DNA from: Collinsella sp.
GTDB lineage: Bacteria; Actinomycetota; Coriobacteriia; Coriobacteriales; Coriobacteriaceae
NCBI GenBank assembly: GCA_018382125.1
Contig: JAGZQO010000002.1
Coordinates: 62,001 to 126,000 of the forward strand
Direction of reading: 5' to 3'
DNA length: 64,000 nt
Below are positions 7,137 through 15,362 of this stretch, in pieces. A program made the translations under genes and the position numbers. Numbering within the stretch: the first letter of the stretch is position 1; each line of letters begins with the position of its first letter. The notes under the pieces are model-generated. The model did no database searches. It worked only from the letters and a program-made list of their open reading frames with translations, and was not told where the DNA came from.

Positions 7137-8048
7137 CTAAAAGCGGTTACCGCGGAAGCCGCCACCGTTGCGGCCGCCACGGTCGCCACCGCGACCGCCG
7201 CGGTCGTTACCACGGTTGCCGCCGAAGCCGCCACGGTTGCCACCGCGATCGCCATAGCCACCACGGTTGCCGCCAAAGCCGCCGCGACCGCCACGGTCGC
7301 CGCCACGGTCACCAAAGCCGCCACGGCCGCCGCGATCGCCACCGCGACCGCCACGGTCGCCGCCACGGCCACCGCGGTCACCAAAGCCGCCACGGCCGCC
7401 TCGATCGCCACCGCGGCCGCCACGGTCGTCACGGCCGCCGCGAGGACCGCGGTCCTCGTCCAGGCCCATGGCGACAAGCGGAGCGATAACCTTATCGAGA
7501 GCGGCCATCAGCTCGGTGGCCTCCTCGTAAGAAAGCTCGGGCAGGAGCTTCTCCTTCTTGTTGGCAAGCTCGACCAGGCCCTCAGCGGCATCCTCGGCAG
7601 CGAAGACGACGATCTTGCGCATATCGCCCTCGGCGTCGTCGATGCGGCCGACCAGATCGGCGGCCTCGGCCTCGGCCATCAGGCCATCGAGCTCACGGAG
7701 GCGCATGCCCAGCAGGTCGGACATTTCCTTCTGCTCCATCTTGGGCTTGAGGTCAAGAAGCTTGATGGCGCGCTCGATGTTCGCCATGCGCTCGGCCTTG
7801 GCCTCCTCCTCCTTGGAAATAGCAAAGCGACGGCTACGCAGCAGGCGGGCGGCCTTCTGCATCTTGTCCATCAGCTCTTCGTCATCGTAATCAACGGCGG
7901 CCTTGACAACCTCGGCCTCCTCCTCGGCGGAAACCTCGTCAGCAGCCTCAACCTCGGCAGCTTCGGTCTCCACGGTCTCGACTGCCTCGACCTCGGCAGC
8001 CATGGTCTCGTTCTCGGTCTCGTTCATGATCTCTTCGTTCTCGGACAT
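7137..8048 (-). CDS. Acidic protein with C-terminal RGG-repeat tail
   Basis: I do not recognise a named family. The 303-residue product has three parts: a very acidic N-terminus rich in E, A and V (about residues 1-55), a charged helical middle (about 55-200, including LLRSRRFAISKEEEAKAERM and MSDLLGMRLRELD), and a tail from about 205 made of DRGGRGG/GDRGG units ending in GGFRGNRF. RGG boxes bind RNA and can drive condensation, and in bacteria they occur mainly on RNA helicases and RNA-binding proteins. No helicase or RRM domain is visible. There is no signal peptide. AAGGAG lies 6 bases before the ATG. An RNA-associated role is inference. Confidence 0.75.
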   Translation of the reverse strand: MSENEEIMNETENETMAAEVEAVETVETEAAEVEAADEVSAEEEAEVVKAAVDYDDEELMDKMQKAARLLRSRRFAISKEEEAKAERMANIERAIKLLDLKPKMEQKEMSDLLGMRLRELDGLMAEAEAADLVGRIDDAEGDMRKIVVFAAEDAAEGLVELANKKEKLLPELSYEEATELMAALDKVIAPLVAMGLDEDRGPRGGRDDRGGRGGDRGGRGGFGDRGGRGGDRGGRGGDRGGRGGFGDRGGDRGGRGGFGGNRGGYGDRGGNRGGFGGNRGNDRGGRGGDRGGRNGGGFRGNRF

Positions 8049-8200
8049 GAGACTCCTTCTTGGCCCTCTCGGGCATCATCGCCCCATTCGCGGGGCCCGT
8101 CGCGCACTCTTTGCGCTTTAAACAATCATGCCTCTCGGCAAAACGTCCATTAGTTTATGGTGTCGCCATCCAATCTAGCTGCAGAATCTATGTGCACACA

Positions 8201-9616
8201 TTAATGCGACATGTGCGACTCGCGATGAGCGTACACCAGCGACGCCACGAACCCGACCACGGCAATTACAGCCGCCACACGCACGGCAGCTGCAAATCCA
8301 ATCGCCTGGGCAACGTCGATCGCAGCGCCAGCGACGCTGGCAGCCGCCGCAGAACTCGAGAGCAGACCGATAAACAGCGACGGGCCAAACGATGCGGCAA
8401 TCATGTTCCACGTGTTAAGCAATGCCGTTCCGTGAGGATGTTCAGCGGCAGGCAGCGTCTCCAAACCAGCCGTTTGCGAGGGGCTCAGCACCAAACCGAC
8501 TCCGGCATACACCACAACGGTCAGCGCAACGACGACGCCGATGTTCATGCTTGCCGCCGTCATCGAGATGGCAGTCTGTCCCACGGCAATCAGGGCAAAG
8601 CCGACCGGCAGCAGCGGCCATGCGCCACGGGCGTCCATCACACGTCCGCCCACAATCGAGGTCACGGCGTTGCAGGCAATCGCCGGCAAAATGAGCAGGC
8701 CCGCAATAAGTGCGGTCATGCCGTATGCGCCCTCAAAATAGAGCGGCAACAAAACGCTCATCGAGAACGTCGTCATCATCGACACCACCACAAGCAAGCA
8801 CGCAGGCCAAAAACGAACGCTCGCCATGGGACGCACGTTAAGCACCGGATGCTCGAGCTTGAGCTGGCGGGCCGCAAACAGGCCGAGCAGCACAACGGCA
8901 GCGAAAAGCGCCACGACACCGGCAATCAGATTGGTCGAGAACTCACCCACGGAATACACAAACGCCGTAATGCCGGCAGCGAGCAAAACAACCGACAGAA
9001 TGTCAAGCGTGGTGTTCGAGCGCTCTCCGACATTCTGAACAAGCTTTACGCCCGCCGCAGCGACCACAACGCCGCCCACCAGCGGCACTACGAATACCGC
9101 CCTCCAGCCAAACAACGTGCACATAAGACCGCTGATCACGGGTCCAAACGCCGGCCCTAGCGTAATGCAGGCACCGCCCAGACTCAGATACAGACCAAGC
9201 TTCTCGCGCGGGGCGCAAGACAGCACCACGTTCATCATGAGCGGAAACAAGATGCCCGATCCCGCAGCCTGCAAAATACGGCTTGGCAGCAAAACGCTAA
9301 ACGACGGAGCGATCAGACACAGGACTTCGCCGGCGACCATACATCCGCATGCGAAAAACAACAGCTTGCGCGTCGAGAAACGGCCGGACAGGAAGGCCAT
9401 GATGGCCGTAAAGATCGACGTCACAATCATGTAGCCCGAGACGAGCCACTGCGCCGTGGTGGCACTCACCGAAAAGGCCGCCATAATGTCGTGCAACGCC
9501 ACGTTAATGATGTTCTCGTTAAACGCGGCAACAAAGGCCGCAATATACATAACGACGAGAATCGCCGCAGTGGCCGATGGCGTTGCTTGAACTTGTTGCT
9601 GAGATTTGCTCCCCAT
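8201..9616 (-). CDS. MFS transporter, DHA2 (14-helix drug exporter) type
   Basis: The 471-residue integral membrane protein has about 14 hydrophobic helices and the DHA2 signatures NVALHDIMAAFSVSATTAQWLVSGY in the first helices (split here as NVALHDIMAAF and QWLVSGYM), SGRFSTRKLL for the loop 2-3 motif and a motif C-like GPAFGPVISG. Members export drugs or metabolites by proton antiport. The open frame runs further, but GAGGAAGG lies 6 bases before the ATG at 9616. The gene is divergent from the deformylase gene. The substrate is unknown. Confidence 0.85.
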   Translation of the reverse strand: MGSKSQQQVQATPSATAAILVVMYIAAFVAAFNENIINVALHDIMAAFSVSATTAQWLVSGYMIVTSIFTAIMAFLSGRFSTRKLLFFACGCMVAGEVLCLIAPSFSVLLPSRILQAAGSGILFPLMMNVVLSCAPREKLGLYLSLGGACITLGPAFGPVISGLMCTLFGWRAVFVVPLVGGVVVAAAGVKLVQNVGERSNTTLDILSVVLLAAGITAFVYSVGEFSTNLIAGVVALFAAVVLLGLFAARQLKLEHPVLNVRPMASVRFWPACLLVVVSMMTTFSMSVLLPLYFEGAYGMTALIAGLLILPAIACNAVTSIVGGRVMDARGAWPLLPVGFALIAVGQTAISMTAASMNIGVVVALTVVVYAGVGLVLSPSQTAGLETLPAAEHPHGTALLNTWNMIAASFGPSLFIGLLSSSAAAASVAGAAIDVAQAIGFAAAVRVAAVIAVVGFVASLVYAHRESHMSH

Positions 9617-9821
9617 GCATTTCCTTCCTCTTGGAACGACAGTCGCATCGCCCCAGAGGAACAGTTCAGGGCGAAAAATGAGCCCTAGACTTACGCCAGA
9701 CGCCGTACACGACGAATCTGGCAACATGGTCCAACGTTGAAAGATTGTAACGCGGACGCGCAGCTTTCCTTCCGCGCTATTATTAAAAGTCCACGAAAGC
9801 ATAAGACATGAGGAGCCCGCC

Positions 9822-10232
9822 ATGATTAAGCCCATCATGAAATCCGAGTTCTTTTTGCGCCTGCCTTCCGAAGACGCGGGACCCGACGATGCCGTGACCG
9901 GGCAGGATCTCCTGGATACACTCCACGAGCATGAGCACGAGTGCGTGGGGCTCGCCGCCAACATGATCGGTGTGCGCAAGCGCATCATCTGCGTAAAGGA
10001 CGGCAACAGGACACTCCTGATGTACAACCCTCAAATTCTTGAGCAGGTCAATGCCTATCAGACGAGCGAAGGATGCCTCTCGCTGATCGGCGAGCGCCCC
10101 TGTACCCGCTATCGCCGCATTAAGGTTGAGTATTTGGACGAGAACTTCGTCCACCGCATCAAAAACTTCTCGGGCTACACCGCCGAGATCATCCAACACG
10201 AAATCGACCACTGCAATGGCGTCGTGGTTTAG
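9822..10232 (+). CDS. def: Peptide deformylase with altered motif 1
   Basis: The 136-residue protein has the metal-site motifs EGCLS (near residue 83) and HEIDH (near residue 127) of peptide deformylase, which removes the formyl group from nascent proteins. Motif 1 reads GLAANMIG, where the usual glutamine (GLAAxQxG) is methionine; that glutamine helps position the substrate. The enzyme is shorter than the usual 150-190 residues. GAGGAG precedes the ATG. It probably retains metal binding, but activity is uncertain. A LysR gene follows 36 bases downstream. Confidence 0.85.
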   Translation: MIKPIMKSEFFLRLPSEDAGPDDAVTGQDLLDTLHEHEHECVGLAANMIGVRKRIICVKDGNRTLLMYNPQILEQVNAYQTSEGCLSLIGERPCTRYRRIKVEYLDENFVHRIKNFSGYTAEIIQHEIDHCNGVVV

Positions 10233-10268
10233 GCCACCTGCCAAAATGAGGGTACCGGAGGCCTCCCT

Positions 10269-11192
10269 ATGGATATCAGCCGCTTTGGCGAATTCGCCAT
10301 CTTAGCGCAGTCACGCACGTTTCTTGATGCGGCGGAACTGCTTTTCATGTCGCAATCAACCCTCTCCAAGCACATCATGGCAATGGAGCACGAACTCGGC
10401 TGCAAGCTCATCGATCGAAGCCAGCGCCACGTAACACTCACCGCGCAAGGTGAAGCGCTCCTCCCCTATGCGCAAAAAATTGCGACGCTTCAGCACCGCT
10501 ATCTTGCCGCCATTCAAATAGGCGCAGGTGAGCCGCTCGAGCACCTCACCGTAGGTTCTATCCCCATTATGGCCCCTTATGGGATCACGGACGCCGTCAT
10601 CGATTTTCAGCAGGCGAACCCCTCATATTCTGTCGAGCTCATCGAAGGCGAGGGCGACACACTCAAGCGCATGCTCCTGCACGAGGACATTGACCTGGCC
10701 TTCATCCGTGACGGCGGCGCCATCGAGCCGGAGTTCAAAAAGATTCCCTTTACGACCGACCGGCTCGTGGCCGTCCTTCCGCTCGACCATCCGCTCGCCG
10801 AACGTGACGCCGTTGAGATAGACGACCTTATCGACGAGAATTTCCTCATGCTTCCCCAAGGCTCGTTCGTAAGCGAGCTCGTCCTTTCCCTTTGTCGCGA
10901 AGCTGAATTTGGCCCACGTGTTACGTTCACCGGCAAACGAGCCGAGAACATCATCTCCCTTGTCGCGCGCGGCGCCGGCGTCTCATTCCTCATGCGCAAG
11001 CCGGCGGAATCGCTTGCCAGCGGAAAGGTAGCCCTGGTGCCGCTTGAGCCCGCGACGACCTCCGAGGTCAGGCTCTACCTCAAGCGGAACGCCGCGCACT
11101 CGCAGGCGGTCGTCTCGTTCATCGGCTTCCTCCCCTACCGTCAGCTCCTGCAGGGCGACCGTACATCTTCCACCGCGGCACGACCGTCATAA
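10269..11192 (+). CDS. LysR-family transcriptional regulator
   Basis: The 307-residue protein has the LysR helix-turn-helix at residues 1-60 (SRTFLDAAELLFMSQSTLSK) and a periplasmic-binding-like effector domain from about 90 (VGSIPIMAPYGITDAV, DIDLAFIRDG, GAGVSFLMRK). The tail is slightly longer than usual. GGAGG is 8 bases before the ATG. It lies in the same direction as def and convergent with the PTS operon. The target is not obvious, and no divergent partner exists. Confidence 0.85.
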   Translation: MDISRFGEFAILAQSRTFLDAAELLFMSQSTLSKHIMAMEHELGCKLIDRSQRHVTLTAQGEALLPYAQKIATLQHRYLAAIQIGAGEPLEHLTVGSIPIMAPYGITDAVIDFQQANPSYSVELIEGEGDTLKRMLLHEDIDLAFIRDGGAIEPEFKKIPFTTDRLVAVLPLDHPLAERDAVEIDDLIDENFLMLPQGSFVSELVLSLCREAEFGPRVTFTGKRAENIISLVARGAGVSFLMRKPAESLASGKVALVPLEPATTSEVRLYLKRNAAHSQAVVSFIGFLPYRQLLQGDRTSSTAARPS

Positions 11193-11254
11193 TCCCCGCT
11201 GCTCCACAACCGCTGACCTGTGTCCGCAAACACGCTGACAACGGCACATAATAC

Positions 11255-11295
11255 AAATATGCCTCGGGCGGCACGTCGCCGTCCGAGGCATATTT
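11255..11295. terminator. Bidirectional terminator between LysR gene and PTS gene
   Basis: AAATATGCCTCGG (11255-11267) pairs with CCGAGGCATATTT (11283-11295). A and T flanks allow termination from both sides, fitting the convergent genes. Confidence 0.85.
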
Positions 11296-11315
11296 AGTTA
11301 AAGTGCGCAGAAAGA

Positions 11316-12701
11316 CTAGTCCACCGAGATGTTGAGTGCCTTACCGCCCTCGTCCTTCTTGGTACCGATCACCATAGCGGCGACAAGAGCCAGAACGAAA
11401 GCGACCACACCGGAGATGACAAGGCCGATAAAGCCCGTGTCGATGCCGGCAGGGTTAATAAAGCTCGGGAAACCGAGCGGGCCGGAGGCGCCGAAGGCAT
11501 AGAGCTTGGCACCCATGAGGCCGGCAATGGCGCCGCCTACACCAGCGGAAATAAAGGTTGCCCACATAAGGCGCTTACGCGGCAGCAAGATGGCGTAAAG
11601 CGCAGGCTCGTTGACACCGAAAATCGAAGAGACAAGGGCGGGAATGTTGACGGCAGCATTTTCCTCGGAGTCCTTGGTTCGGATGATCATGCCAAGCACA
11701 GCGCCGGCGATGGCACAACCGCCTGCATACACGAGCGGGTTAATGAGGTCATAGCCGTAGGTTGCGACATCGAGAAACCACAGCGGGATGATACCCCAGT
11801 GCAGGCCGAACATGACGAGCAGGCTCCAGAACGTGCCGATGACGAAGCCGGCGATGGCGGGTTGGAAGTTGATGAGCATCAGAATGATCTGGGCAACGAT
11901 ATTGGAGAGGACCGTCATGACCGGACCGACCACAAGCAGGCCAAGGATGCCGCAAATGAGGAGCGTCAGGATGTTGGAGAAGAACGAGCTCACAAGCGCG
12001 GGCAGCGCGTTAGAAAGGGCCTTGTGTACCTTGGAGGCAATCCAGACGATAAAGATCGCAGGCAGAATCGTCGATGAGTAATTCTGCATGATCAGCGGGA
12101 TGCCAAAAATATCACCGTAGACATTGGACTCGAAGACCGTGCCGGCGCCGAGCGTGTAGAGCGGATCTCCGCCCATAAGGCCAACGAGCGTCGGGTAGAC
12201 GAGGATACCACCGAGCGCCATTCCCATAACGGGCTTAAGTCCGAACTTCTTGGCCGACGTCCAGCCAATGATTAGCGGAAAGTAATAGAAGACCGAATCT
12301 CCGATTGCCGAGAGCGTCACATAGGTATTGCTGTCCTTGGCAAGCCAACCGGCAACCGTGCAGAGCGCGAGCATCGACTTGATAAAGCCACCGGCCATAA
12401 GCACGCCAAGAACCGGCTGCAGAATCTCGGAAATGATGGCGAGCAGGCGCGAGAACGGATCGCCCTTCTTGACATTGTCGCCCTCATCGATATCGAGCGC
12501 GGGCTTGGTGTCGAACCCGCCAATCTGAACAAGGTCGTTGTAGACAGCCTCGACAGTGGCACCAATCACGACCTGATACTGTCCGCCAGCCTGGATGACG
12601 TCAACGACGCCCTTCGTCGCCTTAAGTTCATTGGTCTGGGCAAGTGATTCATCCTTGAGGTGGAAGCGGAGACGCGTAATGCAGTGGCTCACGTCTAACA
12701 C
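11316..12701 (-). CDS. PTS glucoside-type EIIBC permease, interrupted by an amber codon at position 5
   Basis: The product is a phosphotransferase IIB domain (phosphorylated cysteine in SHCITRLRFHL) followed by a IIC membrane domain of about ten helices (GLHWGIIPLW, FGVNEPALYA). It resembles the glucose-superfamily beta-glucoside and trehalose permeases and has no IIA domain. The natural start is an ATG at 12758 with AAGGAGA upstream, giving M-K-Y-Q then TAG at 12746-12744, then L-C-D-E-I-I in the same frame. The rest of the frame is intact to 11316. Translation could only restart at a GTG such as 12701, which lacks a good ribosome site. The gene may be silenced by a point mutation, or the TAG may be a sequencing error. 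It lies last in the ceramidase-like operon, after a 193-base gap. Confidence 0.75.
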   Translation of the reverse strand: MLDVSHCITRLRFHLKDESLAQTNELKATKGVVDVIQAGGQYQVVIGATVEAVYNDLVQIGGFDTKPALDIDEGDNVKKGDPFSRLLAIISEILQPVLGVLMAGGFIKSMLALCTVAGWLAKDSNTYVTLSAIGDSVFYYFPLIIGWTSAKKFGLKPVMGMALGGILVYPTLVGLMGGDPLYTLGAGTVFESNVYGDIFGIPLIMQNYSSTILPAIFIVWIASKVHKALSNALPALVSSFFSNILTLLICGILGLLVVGPVMTVLSNIVAQIILMLINFQPAIAGFVIGTFWSLLVMFGLHWGIIPLWFLDVATYGYDLINPLVYAGGCAIAGAVLGMIIRTKDSEENAAVNIPALVSSIFGVNEPALYAILLPRKRLMWATFISAGVGGAIAGLMGAKLYAFGASGPLGFPSFINPAGIDTGFIGLVISGVVAFVLALVAAMVIGTKKDEGGKALNISVD

Positions 12702-12743
12702 ATTGTCTCGACCACCGACCTTTGTGATGATTTCATCGCAAAG

Positions 12744-12758
12744 CTACTGGTATTTCAT
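12744..12758 (-). other. True start and in-frame amber codon of the PTS gene
   Basis: ATG-AAA-TAC-CAG-TAG is read leftward from 12758, with AAGGAGA 6 bases before the ATG. The codons after the TAG (CTTTGCGATGAAATC) continue the typical IIB N-terminus, which shows that the stop lies inside the gene. Confidence 0.85.
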
Positions 12759-12951
12759 GGAATTCTCCTTTTTCTGAGCGGGGTATAGCATCGATTTCAG
12801 GCCTCCGTAGTCGACGTGGGAGGGCAAGGAACCCGCTTCCCCCTTTGTAATCCGCGGACGCACGTACGCCCGGGATGGGAAACGGCAGAGAAGATGGAAG
12901 ATGCCGATCACATGGCAGGGAGCCTCATTGGCCCATGTCACGCAATCAGGT

Positions 12952-14070
12952 CTACAGACGCGAATCTGCTGCGCCGAGAAGTCTCGTCGTCTGGCAGAAC
13001 TTGTCACACAGACGTTCCGGTTCGCCCTGGGGAATCTGAGTACGCTCGGTCTCAAAGGAGAGGCCGTACTCGCGTGCCGGAAGGAAATACTCGAAATAGC
13101 CGTTGGTGTAACCGCAAACTATTCCCTCGACCGGGCATTCGCGCTTCATGCGAATACCCAGGTCGCTGCCGAGCTCACTCGGGAACACAAAGAGATGCAG
13201 GCCGCCCAAACTGATGACGGCACACTTAAGCGTGAGCGAAAAGTCGTCATGGGCAACGGTGTGATAGAACGTCTGAGGCTCGATGCGGTCGAGAACGACC
13301 TCGCGATCGAGCTTGATCTGGGAAATCGCCTCGGCAAGACCGGTCGAAACGCGCTCGACCTCGGGAATGCCGCGTCCCTGGCGAAAATTGCGGTCGCTAC
13401 AGTCGCCAGCAGCACCGACGACCATGGCCGGATAGTAACCAAGACTCTGAGCGAGCTTTTTGCCGGTAAGACCGGCGAGTTCGCTCGTGAGCTCCGTGCA
13501 GTCGGGTCCGACGCAAGCGGAATGCACCGCCCAGTTCACAAAGCCCGCAAATGGCTTGCCTTCGGTATCGAAGAACGATACGACAATGACCTCATTGTCG
13601 GCGAGTTCACCTGGGATGATGCGGTTGTCGTAGAAACCGGTGATGACCTGCTTGCCCAAGCGACAAATCGCGGGCTGTGCGTTGGCGCGGCACTCCTCAA
13701 AGCATTGGCAAATGGTATCGAGGAACCAGCGGTAGTAGTTCTCGTCGAATTTTCCCGTCCACCAGCTGCGGTGGTAAGCGACGATTGAAGTATGGTCGTG
13801 CGTCGCCGAGAGCAAAACGCAGTCACGGTCGATTCCATAGCGCTCGGCGAGCATTGTCTTGACTTCCTCGGCCATGCTTTCCTCGAACTCGAGGACATCG
13901 GCATTAAAAAGAAACACTTCACGTTCGCCTTGCTGGAAGAGGATGGCGTTGGCGAAGACGTCATCATGGACGCCCGTCGCAGGTTCAAGACGGTTGGGAA
14001 GATTGCGGTAGCCAATCAGGTAGATGTCGCCCTGTGGGGTAATTTTGCGGCGCGCGTGTCCAATGTTCAT
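12952..14070 (-). CDS. Neutral/alkaline ceramidase-like hydrolase 1
   Basis: The 372-residue protein matches the N-terminal catalytic domain of neutral ceramidases, zinc amidases of fatty-acid amides. It opens with GHARRKITPQGDIYLIGY, has the zinc-site segment SATHDHTS near residue 90, and the central pattern NWAVHSACVG followed by TSELAGLTGKKLAQ and VGAAGDCSDRNF near residue 220. No signal peptide is present, so it should act in the cytoplasm, unlike secreted ceramidases. The C-terminal immunoglobulin-like domain of true ceramidases is missing. It lies 18 bases downstream of a divergent paralogue. The substrate is probably a small amide rather than ceramide; that is inference. Confidence 0.75.
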   Translation of the reverse strand: MNIGHARRKITPQGDIYLIGYRNLPNRLEPATGVHDDVFANAILFQQGEREVFLFNADVLEFEESMAEEVKTMLAERYGIDRDCVLLSATHDHTSIVAYHRSWWTGKFDENYYRWFLDTICQCFEECRANAQPAICRLGKQVITGFYDNRIIPGELADNEVIVVSFFDTEGKPFAGFVNWAVHSACVGPDCTELTSELAGLTGKKLAQSLGYYPAMVVGAAGDCSDRNFRQGRGIPEVERVSTGLAEAISQIKLDREVVLDRIEPQTFYHTVAHDDFSLTLKCAVISLGGLHLFVFPSELGSDLGIRMKRECPVEGIVCGYTNGYFEYFLPAREYGLSFETERTQIPQGEPERLCDKFCQTTRLLGAADSRL

Positions 14071-14088
14071 GCACGTTCTCCTTCTGTG

Positions 14089-15336
14089 TCACGCCGCATT
14101 CAAGGCGGCAATGATGATTTCGACGAGGCGCTCATGGGATCCGGCGGCAAAACCGGAGTTCATAGCCTCATAGGTGATTTTTTCGTACGCGTCGGGAGCC
14201 GGTAGGTACTTCTGTCCGCCGTTGACGAGCGTGGCAAAGAACACAGAGCCGGACCGGGCGGCGCGCACAGTGGCGCCGAATGCACTCGAGACCTCGGGTT
14301 GTACGCCGACAAGCTCGACGTTTCCCAGCCGGAGCAGATAGACCCTCGTGCGCTGCTCGCCAGCGGCATGAAACTCATACGTTCGGTGCGGAGCCAAAGA
14401 GTGAAAATCGGCGCGTGTCTGAGCGGGCAGGAGAACGTCGACCGTGCGGGCATCGATGCCGGTAGCGTCATCCTCACGCGCCATGCGAGCGGCTTCGATC
14501 AAAGCATTGCCCAAGGCCTGCCCCTGCTGGTGCAGCATGCGGTATCCGTCCTCATGGGCATCGACCGTCTGCTTAACGCCGGCCGCATCGAACATGACGT
14601 TCATGGCGCGCTCCGCCGGACCTTGGTCGCCCGCGGCGCCTGGCAGCAACAGGGCAACGCCGCCCAGCTCGCGCTCGAGTGACATGGCGGCAAAACCAAA
14701 GAGGTCTCCGCTCGCCATGCGCCTCCCCTCGGAGTCGCGCGACCCGTCGAGCACGGAGGACTGAACGTCCGCCGTCGCGAGCACGGCAACATACTCGCCC
14801 CCGGCATCCCTTATGGCGAGTACGGGCATCGTGTGGTCGGCAAACCCCCTGGGATTCGAGCCCAACCACCAGCCGGCAGGCGTCTCAATGTCGCGATTAA
14901 CGTTCACGGGGCATTCGCCCTCCACAGTGGCGAGCGTGGCAGAGTGAATGCCCGCAACAGCGCGCTCGACAGCCGTGCGGGCGGCAGCGACGAGCGCTGC
15001 GCGATAGCGCTCGTTGCAATTGCGGGTAGCATCGTCGGCAAGATGCCCGGAAGTGCGGACGTGAGGCATGGAAAACGTGTGGGTAGGAACCACCCAAGAA
15101 TAAGCACCGCTGCAATTGGCGGCATCCTCAACAACCTCACGCAGATCGGCGAGTAGAGCCGGAGCGATCGAGGTGACCTCAAGCGAAAGGACGCAGGCGC
15201 GTCGCCCCGTCCCCTCGATGATAAGGGCACGGGCGAAGACCTCATGACGGAGTTCGTCGAAACCGTCGAACGGCAACACGTCCCCAAGATCGATGGCCAC
15301 ACGAGCGGCCCCAGCCCTCATCTCTCCTTCGCCCAT
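14089..15336 (-). CDS. Neutral/alkaline ceramidase-like hydrolase 2
   Basis: The 415-residue protein is a second, diverged member of the same fold. It shows AGAARVAIDLGD and FARALIIEGTG near the start, VVPTHTFSMPH as zinc segment near residue 85, and LLLPGAAGDQGPAE near 210. It has no signal peptide. The frame opens upstream, but GGGGAG lies 8 bases before the ATG at 15336, which is chosen. It lies between the amidohydrolase (26 bases upstream) and ceramidase-like hydrolase 1 (18 bases downstream), so the three are cotranscribed. Confidence 0.7.
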   Translation of the reverse strand: MGEGEMRAGAARVAIDLGDVLPFDGFDELRHEVFARALIIEGTGRRACVLSLEVTSIAPALLADLREVVEDAANCSGAYSWVVPTHTFSMPHVRTSGHLADDATRNCNERYRAALVAAARTAVERAVAGIHSATLATVEGECPVNVNRDIETPAGWWLGSNPRGFADHTMPVLAIRDAGGEYVAVLATADVQSSVLDGSRDSEGRRMASGDLFGFAAMSLERELGGVALLLPGAAGDQGPAERAMNVMFDAAGVKQTVDAHEDGYRMLHQQGQALGNALIEAARMAREDDATGIDARTVDVLLPAQTRADFHSLAPHRTYEFHAAGEQRTRVYLLRLGNVELVGVQPEVSSAFGATVRAARSGSVFFATLVNGGQKYLPAPDAYEKITYEAMNSGFAAGSHERLVEIIIAALNAA

Positions 15337-15362
15337 GGCAGATACTCCCCTCTGATTGCCGC

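Noticed and set aside
7195..7440. Short tandem repeats that could suggest a CRISPR array
   Set aside because: Period and sequence reflect RGG/GDRGG codons in a coding frame; there are no unique spacers.
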